Origin: an uncultured Clostridium sp.
GTDB lineage: Bacteria; Bacillota; Clostridia; Lachnospirales; Lachnospiraceae
Length of the DNA: 6,963 bases
Direction of reading: 5' to 3'
NCBI GenBank assembly: GCA_905192625.1
Contig: CAJJLI010000106.1
Coordinates: 1 to 6,963, forward strand
Shown: one piece after another, positions 1-5,617 of the stretch
Position numbering within the stretch: the first letter of the stretch is position 1
How the letters are laid out: each line of letters starts with the position of its first letter
The notes under the pieces: generated by a model
The model's input: the letters and a program-made list of their open reading frames with translations, nothing else
What the model was told of the DNA's origin: nothing
Database searches by the model: none
Made by a program: the position numbers and the translations under genes

Positions 1-772
1 GCTGATTTTTTACAATTGCTAATTCAGCTGCAAGTTTAAAGTCATGATTTAAAACAGTATCTTTTTCATAAACGTCAAATGACTTTGTAGAAGCAAATGC
101 AACTTCTTCCACAGTTCCAAGAACATATTCTTTACCTGTTTGGCTAATCATATAAGTTTCATTACCAACTACAATACTATTTTCTCCGTCTTTGATTGCT
201 GTACGGAATGCATTTTCAAGTTCAGAAGACAAGCTGTTTCCTTCTGTCGCTGTCACATTAACGATGCCTCTTAAAACAGTAGCTTTTGCCATTGGATTTA
301 AGTTTACAATTCGATATAGGTTCTCACCCTCTTTGATAAGAGTATAGTGAACACCCATAGTATCAAAACTTGTCTCACCTTTGTTTACAGCTAAAAGGAG
401 TGCTGCCTTAGCAGCAGAAGGAAACTCTTTTCCTTCCTTAACTGTGTAACGAAGTTCTTTGTTTAGTGTAACACTGGCATATTCTTTGCTCATTTTCTCA
501 TATCCCATGAAAACTTGGCTTTCGCCGTATGGGCTTAAAATACCGCCAAAAAACGCAAATAAAAACATTGCTAATATAATAACTGCACCTACAATAGCTA
601 GTTTGTTTCTTAAAAATCGTTTTACAACAAGCATCGTTGGTGACAATACTTTAACTCTTTGTTCATCATCTAGTGCTACACTTTGATTTCTCTTTGCTGC
701 ACTATCTTTATCTTCATTAGTAGTATTTATCTTCCCTGCAGGGGAATTGATGTTTTTCTTATTCTCTTCCAT
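1..772 (-). CDS. oppC: Oligopeptide ABC transporter permease OppC, partial (3' end off window)
   Basis: This is the second membrane subunit of a peptide ABC importer, pairing with OppB to form the channel. Translation from ATG at 772 stays open for 257 codons to the window edge. The start is fixed by GGAGG at 778-782 with a 5-nt spacer and by an in-frame TAG at 800-802 upstream. Residues 1-57 are a charged cytoplasmic tail. Residues 45-83 match the OppC N-terminal signature: a basic RFLRNKLA stretch, one membrane helix (about 58-79), then SPYG. In ordinary OppC the second helix and a conserved GTD-type loop follow within about 50 residues. Here 175 further residues contain no membrane helix, forming a large extracytoplasmic insertion with internal repeats (see separate entry). 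The transmembrane core and EAA loop must lie beyond the left edge. Assignment rests on the N-terminal signature and position after oppB; substrate is unknown. Confidence 0.88.
   Translation of the reverse strand, partial: MEENKKNINSPAGKINTTNEDKDSAAKRNQSVALDDEQRVKVLSPTMLVVKRFLRNKLAIVGAVIILAMFLFAFFGGILSPYGESQVFMGYEKMSKEYASVTLNKELRYTVKEGKEFPSAAKAALLLAVNKGETSFDTMGVHYTLIKEGENLYRIVNLNPMAKATVLRGIVNVTATEGNSLSSELENAFRTAIKDGENSIVVGNETYMISQTGKEYVLGTVEEVAFASTKSFDVYEKDTVLNHDFKLAAELAIVKNQ
2..436 (-). repeat. Coding repeats of about 60-64 residues in the extracytoplasmic insertion of OppC
   Basis: Residues 113-176 and 177-239 of OppC align without gaps at an offset of 64 over the first 37 residues. Ten positions are identical: E113/E177, G114/G178, S119/S183, A124/A188, A128/A192, G132/G196, E133/E197, S135/S199, Y143/Y207 and G149/G213. 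The pattern is a helix with A-x3-A-hydrophobic-x2-GE, followed by a strand-turn-strand ending in Y-x-(L/M/I)-x3-G. A third unit appears to begin at about residue 240, where FKLAAELAIVKNQ matches the helix register at an offset of about 60, and is cut by the window edge. The repeats are visible only as protein, so they are old. I do not recognise the fold. Confidence 0.55.
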
Positions 773-827
773 GTTTACCTCCCGCGAAAGATATGTTTTC
801 TACTATATTTGTCCATATCATTTTCAT
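759..827 (-). CDS. Possible 22-codon small ORF (leader peptide) between oppB and oppC
   Basis: A short reading frame starts with ATG at 827 (MKMIWTN...) and stops at TAA 759-761. Its ribosome site GGGAGG (833-838) overlaps the G of the oppB stop codon and sits 5 nt before the ATG, as good as the site of any real gene here. The frame contains the oppC ribosome site and ends 11 nt past the last base of the oppC start codon, in a different frame. Translation ending there could be coupled to oppC initiation. No upstream in-frame start could make this an extension of oppC. The peptide has no recognisable domain, and a short ORF behind a strong site could be chance. Confidence 0.35.
   Translation of the reverse strand: MKMIWTNIVENISFAGGKHGRE
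778..783 (-). promoter_or_regulatory. Ribosome binding site of oppC
   Basis: GGGAGG lies 5 nt upstream of ATG 772. It decides the oppC start, since the frame is closed by a TAG at 800-802 and has no other start codon in between. Confidence 0.85.
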
Positions 828-837
828 CGTAACCTCC

Positions 838-1824
838 CTAGCTAACTCGAACTCTTGGGTCAACTACGGCATACATGACATCGGCTAATAAGTTACCCAT
901 TAAAGTTAAGGCTGCCATAAATACCATGTAAAACATATAAAACGGAATATCACCAACAGTCATTGCTTGATAAGATGTGTAACCAATTCCAGGAATCTGG
1001 AATAATGTTTCGGTAATCATTGCACCTGCAAATAATCCAGGTAAAGATCCACCAATAATAGTTACAATCGGAATTAACGTGTTACGAAATGCATGTTTAT
1101 TAATAACAGTACGCTCAGACAAACCTTTTGCCCTAGCTGTACGAATAAAATCCGAATTTAATACTTCTAACATATTTGTTCTTGTATAACGCATCAAACT
1201 ACCAATACTTACAATAACTATCGTTGCAGTAGGTAGAACAAAATGTTTTGCAACATCCATAATTTTTCCAAAGGTATCTAATTGGTCGTAGTATCTACCA
1301 ACTTTACCATATAAATCAAACCATCCAAGATGAATGGAGAATATTAATTTTAAAATTGTTGCAAAGAAAAATGATGGTAATGAAATACCAATAAGTGCAA
1401 TTACAGTAATTGCATAATCTGTTTTGCTATATTGTTTTTTTGCAGATAAAATACCAAGTGGTATTGCAATTATTATCTGCAATACAAAGGAAATGGATCC
1501 TAAGATAAAGGAATCCCAAATTACACTACTAAATTTTTGTGTTACTGGTACGTTGTAATACCAGGAATCACCAAATTCGCCTCTTATAACTTTGCTTAAC
1601 CATCCAAAGAATCCTTCAATAATACCGCCATCTAAGTTATAAACTGCATTTAATTGATCTAACCATTCTTGATAACTTTTTGCTCCTGGAAGAGAGGCTC
1701 TCTCTCTTGCAATTGTTTCAATATAGGAAGTTGGAAGGCAGCGCATAATTGCATATATGATCAACGATACGAAAAATAAAATTACTGCGCTTGTTAAAAT
1801 TCTTTTTACTATAAATTTTCGCAT
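838..1824 (-). CDS. oppB: Oligopeptide ABC transporter permease OppB
   Basis: This is the first membrane subunit of the peptide importer, forming the translocation pore with OppC. It has 328 residues, normal for the family. Six membrane segments can be placed at about 9-29, 103-125, 136-160, 196-212, 251-273 and 297-316, with the usual large extracytoplasmic loop (30-100) ending in GEFGDSWYYNVPV. The EAA coupling loop that docks on the ATPases is at 220-249, with RTARAKGLSER and the invariant Gly234, followed by KHAFRNTLIP. The C-terminus DPRVRVS is typical of OppB/DppB. The start at ATG 1824 follows AGAGGGG at 1829-1835. It lies 103 nt after oppA, with a hairpin in the gap, and 65 nt before oppC, and is probably cotranscribed with both. 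Unlike its partners it shows no insertion. Whether the substrate is oligo- or dipeptide cannot be told. Confidence 0.95.
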   Translation of the reverse strand: MRKFIVKRILTSAVILFFVSLIIYAIMRCLPTSYIETIARERASLPGAKSYQEWLDQLNAVYNLDGGIIEGFFGWLSKVIRGEFGDSWYYNVPVTQKFSSVIWDSFILGSISFVLQIIIAIPLGILSAKKQYSKTDYAITVIALIGISLPSFFFATILKLIFSIHLGWFDLYGKVGRYYDQLDTFGKIMDVAKHFVLPTATIVIVSIGSLMRYTRTNMLEVLNSDFIRTARAKGLSERTVINKHAFRNTLIPIVTIIGGSLPGLFAGAMITETLFQIPGIGYTSYQAMTVGDIPFYMFYMVFMAALTLMGNLLADVMYAVVDPRVRVS

Positions 1825-1878
1825 GATACCCCTCTTACTATCTTTTTTATATTGTGACTAATCACCACCTTTAACTAC

Positions 1879-1906
1879 CTAGAGCCCAACCTAAGGTGGG
1901 CTCTAG
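1879..1906 (-). other. Strong hairpin between oppA and oppB, no U tract
   Basis: The arms CTAGAGCCCA (1879-1888) and TGGGCTCTAG (1897-1906) are perfect 10-bp inverted repeats. The loop can extend the stem by CCT/AGG with one bulged A. The transcript continues into GTAGTTAAAGG, so there is no U run and this is not a standard intrinsic terminator. It begins 21 nt after the oppA stop. Such hairpins after binding-protein genes often block 3' exonucleases, giving more OppA than permease; that role is inferred here. A weak promoter-like pair, TTAAAG and TATAAA 17 bp apart, follows before oppB. Confidence 0.75.
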
Positions 1907-1927
1907 TAGATTTAGGGCATAAACTTA

Positions 1928-4285
1928 TTAGTTCATCTCAATCTTTTCGACTTCTTTCATCCAGCCCCAATAAGTTGTAATATCAGGTGTGACTGTATCT
2001 AAATTCACACGTTCTGCACTAAAGATAACACAATTTTGTCTTTGATATACAGGAATTTCTACTGCCCAATCTAATACAACATCAAGAGCGGATTTGTAAG
2101 TTGCCTTACGGTACGCTTGATCTGCACTCTGACGAGCATCTAAAATTAATTGATCTAACTGTGTATCTGCAATTGCAAAGTAGTTATTATCAGTTCCGCC
2201 TTTTCCAACTCTATTTGAGCTGTAGTAAACTTGATACATATCTGGATCAATGGATGCGCCCCAAGCAGCAACCCACATTTCTTGAGTATTTGCATCAGTC
2301 TTGTCCCAAAGAACATTGGAATCAGCTGGATCGTTAATAGTTAAAGTCATACCAATCTTTGCAAGGTCTTCCTTTGCTTTTGTTAATACAGCAAATGTTG
2401 GATGGTCACCTGCACCACCAGCAGGAATAATTACTTCATATTCAAGTTTTGCACCTTCTGGAGCAGCTGTTAATTTGCCAGAAGTTTCATCATATGTGTA
2501 ACCAGCAGCTACAAAATAATCAATCGTTGCTTGTAAAGCCGCAGCATACTTATCATCTGGAGTCATGTCTGATGTGTAAATTGGACTACCATCAACTGCA
2601 GTACTATATGCTACTTGATAATCTTCGTCTGATTTTTGTGGTGCTGCCCAAGAAGTGTTGGAAATTGGATAGTTAATAACAGAAGCAGCATCACCATAGT
2701 AACTATCAATTGTTACATCACGGTAAACAGCGAAAATTGTGGAGAATGCTTTTCTTAAATTCTTAGAAGCTTCTGAACCAGCATCGCCTGCAACACTTAC
2801 GTTGTCAGCATTGATACCGATATAACCATATCCTAAGTTATCAACTGTGTTTGTTAAAATAACATCACCAGAAATATCTTTATTGGAGTTGTAGCTAGAG
2901 ATTTCTTCAAATCCTGCTACACTACCGGATGGATCAGCTACGTCAATTGTACCTGTTCCTACACCAGAGATTTTTTCTGTATCTTGAGTTTCTTTAAATT
3001 GTACATATTTTGTCTTTGGAGCGCCTTTGTAGTAGTTTTCATTTGCTTCAAAGTAAACTACTTTGTTATCATATTTGATAAATTTGTAAGGACCTGCTCC
3101 TAAAGGTTGAGTTGTTTTAGATTTTACAGAAGATAAATCTCCTCTTGTAAAACCAAAGTTGTTATTATCATAATCATAAGCAGATTCATCACCATAGTAA
3201 TGTAATGGTGCAATGTTGATTCCACAGATTTTATAAATTGCAGAAGCGTCGAAACCTTTTGTCTTAATTTCTACTTCAGTCTGGCTAATTTTCTTAATAC
3301 CTTCGATATTAGGAACTTCTTCACCACCAGCAGCTAATTTTTTATCTAACACGATTTCACTTACAATTCCGTCAACGTCGGATTGATAATAAGCTTCATC
3401 ATTTGCATAGTTTGTACCTAATGCTTTATAATTTGCACCATACTGAGCGATGATATCACTTAAAACTTTGCTTTCATCAGCTACAGTAGTAGAGTCATAA
3501 GATTCGTCAATACTATAGAAATGTGCGAATAAATCTTTTGCTTCTGGGTATTCAGTAGTATAAGATTCATAATCTGCATTTCCATATAAACCTTTTACCC
3601 AATCTAACTCACTTGTTAAAGTAGGAATAATAATTTTTTCTGCAATAGAAGTCATTGTTTCATTGCTCATATTTGCAAGTTCAGCAGTGATTTCTTCTGC
3701 ACTTACTGTTGTATTTTCTGCATTGGAGTTATTCTTACGGTAGTTCAACATACCAATAACTGGTGTTGAGAAGAATGTTTGAGCTCCATCATAGCTTGTA
3801 TCTGCTAATACATAATAATTAAAGATGATGTCATCAGCATCCATAACTTCTCCATCGGAGAACTTAACGTCATCTCTGATTTTAACATTATAAGTCGTAA
3901 TATCAGTTGCTTCATCATAATCAACTGTAATATTGCTTATACCTTTATATTCATAATCTGTTCCGTTGTAAGCAACCGTTTCACCATCGATAGAATTGTA
4001 GATGATACCACCTGTTCTATCCGTAGTTAAAAGATTTACTTGTGTCATGTCTACGACATCATTGTCATATCCAGTGTCAGCGAAAAAAGGACTAAACTTT
4101 TCACTAAATGGCAAATAACCAACTACAAGAGGTTTATCTGCACTAGTTCCATTCCCGGAATTGTTTCCAGAGACATTACCGCCATTGTTCGTATCATTGT
4201 TTTTCTTGCTACAAGCTGAAACACCTACTGCAAGCGTAAGAACTAATAATAGAGACAATGCTTTTTTTACAGTTTTACTTCTCAT
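1928..4285 (-). CDS. oppA: Oligopeptide-binding lipoprotein OppA, enlarged solute-binding family 5 protein
   Basis: This is the extracytoplasmic receptor that captures peptides and delivers them to OppB/OppC. The N-terminus is a lipoprotein signal: a basic MRSKTVKK stretch, a Leu/Val core, then lipobox VSAC with the lipidated Cys at residue 25, and a Ser/Asn/Gly-rich tether. Counting from this Met, family 5 landmarks are YNVKIRDDVKFSDG (132-145), GAGPYKF (396-402) leading to NENYYKGAP, and a C-terminal AAWGASIDPDMYQVYYSS (673-690) and PVYQRQN (745-751). At 785 residues it exceeds the usual 540-600, mainly through an insertion at about 181-328 between NYYVLAD and the resumed core. I chose ATG 4285 over the in-frame ATG 4291 because the ribosome site lies 8 nt from the former and only 2 nt from the latter. 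A strong promoter precedes it, and oppB and oppC follow. The ligand is unknown. Confidence 0.95.
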   Translation of the reverse strand: MRSKTVKKALSLLLVLTLAVGVSACSKKNNDTNNGGNVSGNNSGNGTSADKPLVVGYLPFSEKFSPFFADTGYDNDVVDMTQVNLLTTDRTGGIIYNSIDGETVAYNGTDYEYKGISNITVDYDEATDITTYNVKIRDDVKFSDGEVMDADDIIFNYYVLADTSYDGAQTFFSTPVIGMLNYRKNNSNAENTTVSAEEITAELANMSNETMTSIAEKIIIPTLTSELDWVKGLYGNADYESYTTEYPEAKDLFAHFYSIDESYDSTTVADESKVLSDIIAQYGANYKALGTNYANDEAYYQSDVDGIVSEIVLDKKLAAGGEEVPNIEGIKKISQTEVEIKTKGFDASAIYKICGINIAPLHYYGDESAYDYDNNNFGFTRGDLSSVKSKTTQPLGAGPYKFIKYDNKVVYFEANENYYKGAPKTKYVQFKETQDTEKISGVGTGTIDVADPSGSVAGFEEISSYNSNKDISGDVILTNTVDNLGYGYIGINADNVSVAGDAGSEASKNLRKAFSTIFAVYRDVTIDSYYGDAASVINYPISNTSWAAPQKSDEDYQVAYSTAVDGSPIYTSDMTPDDKYAAALQATIDYFVAAGYTYDETSGKLTAAPEGAKLEYEVIIPAGGAGDHPTFAVLTKAKEDLAKIGMTLTINDPADSNVLWDKTDANTQEMWVAAWGASIDPDMYQVYYSSNRVGKGGTDNNYFAIADTQLDQLILDARQSADQAYRKATYKSALDVVLDWAVEIPVYQRQNCVIFSAERVNLDTVTPDITTYWGWMKEVEKIEMN

Positions 4286-4293
4286 TTTCATCT

Positions 4294-4300
4294 CTCCCTT
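4294..4300 (-). promoter_or_regulatory. Ribosome binding site of oppA, decides the start
   Basis: AAGGGAG is followed after 2 nt by ATG 4291 and after 8 nt by ATG 4285. Normal spacing favours the second Met, which trims two residues and leaves a typical lipoprotein signal beginning MRSK. Confidence 0.75.
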
Positions 4301-4333
4301 TTTTTTCAGTCTAAAAGACCTAGAATATTGAAA

Positions 4334-4362
4334 ATATTATCACGACATTTTTCTTTTGTCAA
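4334..4362 (-). promoter_or_regulatory. Sigma-A type promoter of oppA
   Basis: A perfect -35 TTGACA (4357-4362) is separated by exactly 17 bp from -10 TAATAT (4334-4339). The -10 is preceded by TG one base upstream, the extended -10 pattern. Transcription would start near 4327 and leave a leader of about 40 nt before oppA. This makes oppA-oppB-oppC a unit with its own promoter, independent of the oppF-side transcript. Confidence 0.8.
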
Positions 4363-4413
4363 TGTGTAGTTTTAAAGTGATATATTCGTTTTTGTGAAAT
4401 TTTTCCTTAAAAT

Positions 4414-4448
4414 AGCCGTTTTTTATATACTTTGTATAAAAAACAGCT
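4414..4448 (-). repeat. Imperfect inverted repeat upstream of the oppA promoter
   Basis: In the minus-strand transcript AGCTGTTTTTTATAC (4434-4448) can pair with GTATATAAAAAACGGCT (4414-4430) around an AAA loop, with one G-U pair and a 2-nt bulge. It is followed by ATTTTAAGG, a poor U tract. It could be a weak terminator for orf180, about 210 nt upstream, or a protein-binding site. The AT-rich stem makes function uncertain. Confidence 0.4.
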
Positions 4449-4483
4449 GTAATCATGAAGTAAATTTATGCACATCAATTATT

Positions 4484-4495
4484 ATTGTATACAAT
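4484..4495. promoter_or_regulatory. Candidate operator, 12-bp perfect palindrome
   Basis: ATTGTATACAAT is a perfect palindrome about 120 bp upstream of the oppA -35 box. Its core TTGTATACAA resembles sites bound by GntR-family repressors (TNGT...ACNA half sites). A related half site, TTTGTATA, lies at 4432-4439. No regulator gene is in the window, so the factor is unknown and the distance from the promoter weakens the case. Confidence 0.3.
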
Positions 4496-4656
4496 ACAAC
4501 ATTTGTTAAATTCGGTGCATTTTACCATTGTAATCCATTTTGTAATACGCAATATTCTGAAGTTCACTGTCCTGCTAGTATTACTTCTGTTTTTATCCTT
4601 GTACTTATCTTTATTTTTGCTCTTGTATTTACCTAGTTTTTTTTCTCATACTTTGT

Positions 4657-5199
4657 TTAATTCGGTAATTCAATACAATTATATTTTTTCTGTTGTTGTA
4701 AGAATAGATACGAAATAAAGGCCATAAATAATATTCCGCTCAAAAAACGATACTCCAGTGACGTTACATCCATAATCTTATTTTTTACTAAAAAAGCAAT
4801 TTCTCCTAAAGCACTTGATAAAGATAAGATTAAAATTCCAACCGTTGAACGTTTCATACGTTTTAATGATGTATCATAGTCTAAAGATGTCATTTTTGGC
4901 TTGTTCGTTATAAACTTTATTGTGCCCATTATTTCATAGAAAATTGGTAGAAATGTAAAAATAAACGGCAAAAGAATATAAAACTTTCTAGAACCTTCTG
5001 TATTTTGAAAACCAACAAATAAAAAAGATAGTAAGGTTAGACTACAGAATATTGAATACGTTATTTTTAGTTTATTTAGTTTTTGGTCATCTATATCAAT
5101 TTTGAAATATTTCCCCTTATAAACTAAAGTTTTTTTTGTTTTTTTCCCTTGTACTTCTACATGAGTTTCATAATCTTTTGCGTACTTTTTGCTCGCCAT
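4657..5199 (-). CDS. Four-helix membrane protein of unknown function (orf180)
   Basis: I do not recognise this 180-residue protein. Residues 1-44 are hydrophilic and Lys-rich. Four hydrophobic segments follow at about 45-65, 73-95, 117-137 and 148-168. The loop between the second and third (98-116) is strongly basic, with KRMKR, which by the positive-inside rule places it and both termini in the cytoplasm. There is no signal peptide, catalytic motif or nucleotide-binding motif. The start ATG 5199 has a moderate AAGGTAGG site (5208-5215) 8 nt upstream. The gene lies between the terminator after orf71 and the oppA promoter, so it probably forms its own transcript. Its position inside a peptide-transport locus hints at an accessory role, but it may be an unrelated passenger. 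It is the right length and composition for a real gene. Confidence 0.75.
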   Translation of the reverse strand: MASKKYAKDYETHVEVQGKKTKKTLVYKGKYFKIDIDDQKLNKLKITYSIFCSLTLLSFLFVGFQNTEGSRKFYILLPFIFTFLPIFYEIMGTIKFITNKPKMTSLDYDTSLKRMKRSTVGILILSLSSALGEIAFLVKNKIMDVTSLEYRFLSGILFMAFISYLFLQQQKKYNCIELPN

Positions 5200-5258
5200 T
5201 TGTAGTACCTACCTTCCCTTTTCGTGTTCTTGTTTGTATAATTGTCTAAAAACAAAAA

Positions 5259-5264
5259 ATTATA
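5259..5264 (-). promoter_or_regulatory. Possible -10 box of orf180
   Basis: A perfect TATAAT lies between the orf71 terminator and orf180. At 17 bp the -35 would be TTATTA, overlapping the terminator tail and matching consensus in only three positions. The background is very AT-rich, so this is a weak call, supported mainly by the need for a promoter after the terminator. Confidence 0.35.
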
Positions 5265-5283
5265 AGTATAATAAACTATAATA

Positions 5284-5327
5284 ATAAAAAAAAAATGGAA
5301 ACATTTCAACCCTGAAATGTTTCCATT
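5284..5327 (-). terminator. Intrinsic terminator after orf71
   Basis: Perfect 15-bp arms AATGGAAACATTTCA (5294-5308) and TGAAATGTTTCCATT (5313-5327) enclose a 4-nt loop. In the minus-strand transcript the stem runs straight into a run of U (A run at 5286-5295 on the plus strand). It begins 57 nt after the orf71 stop and ends the oppF-orf71 transcript. No T run follows on the plus strand, so it acts in one direction only. Confidence 0.92.
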
Positions 5328-5384
5328 CAATATTTATCTTATATCACTAACAAATATTGCTATAAAATATCAACGGATACCCGT

Positions 5385-5600
5385 TTACATTAATGTAAAT
5401 AGCCAAGTAATCAAAGCAAAAATCCCAAGAATGATAACTGCTGTAGGTATAAATACCATAAATGCACCTAAAAGCATTGCTAATTTATCATTTTTCTCAA
5501 GTTCTAATTCTTCATTAAAGTCTTGAAACTTTGTATCGTCTTCGGAATTCTTTTCTTTCATTAAATTCATTGCTCGATCAAATTTTTTTTGAAAAAGCAT
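5385..5600 (-). CDS. Small single-segment membrane protein (orf71) behind oppF
   Basis: I do not recognise a named family. The 71 residues split into a highly charged N-terminal half (1-39; Lys, Glu and Asp-rich, probably helical) and one long hydrophobic segment (about 40-70) with a Pro at 52. The segment could be a single helix or a tight hairpin. There is no signal peptide. AGAGG at 5606-5610 lies 5 nt before ATG 5600. It begins 17 nt after the oppF stop and is followed by a terminator, so it is the last gene of the ATPase transcript and is likely made with OppF. An accessory or assembly role at the transporter is a guess from position. The plus-strand frame covering the same bases is its shadow. 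Confidence 0.75.
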   Translation of the reverse strand: MLFQKKFDRAMNLMKEKNSEDDTKFQDFNEELELEKNDKLAMLLGAFMVFIPTAVIILGIFALITWLFTLM

Positions 5601-5617
5601 TTAAACCTCTAACTTTC

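Larger units (their letters stand above)
4292..4656. other. 365-bp intergenic region between orf180 and oppA
   Basis: No credible gene lies here; the plus-strand frames have Phe/Ile/Cys-rich, domain-free translations and poor starts. Besides the oppA promoter and two inverted repeats listed separately, it holds a 15-bp direct repeat (14 of 15 matching) at 4502-4516 and 4652-4666, exactly 150 bp apart; the second copy covers the orf180 stop. An imperfect tandem pair, CCATTGTAAT (4525-4534) and CCATTTTGTAAT (4535-4546), lies between them. No hairpin followed by a U run is seen directly after orf180, so read-through into this region is possible. Confidence 0.6.

Noticed and set aside
459..686. 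Plus-strand frame of 75 codons at the oppC start
   Set aside because: Antisense to the N-terminal part of oppC, where the minus-strand translation matches the OppC signature.
2101..2676. Plus-strand frames inside oppA
   Set aside because: Antisense shadows of a well-supported lipoprotein gene; no ribosome site or recognisable protein.
4388..4402. CodY-like box upstream of oppA
   Set aside because: The best match to AATTTTCWGAAAATT has four mismatches, which is expected by chance in such AT-rich sequence. CodY control of peptide transport is plausible but not shown here.
4292..4656. Riboswitch or CRISPR array in the intergenic region
   Set aside because: No conserved aptamer-like core or terminator pair and no regularly spaced repeats of CRISPR length were seen.
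4394..4718. Two plus-strand frames in the orf180-oppA gap
   Set aside because: Low-complexity Phe/Ile/Leu/Cys-rich translations without a good ribosome site or domain, partly antisense to orf180. They look like chance frames in AT-rich DNA.
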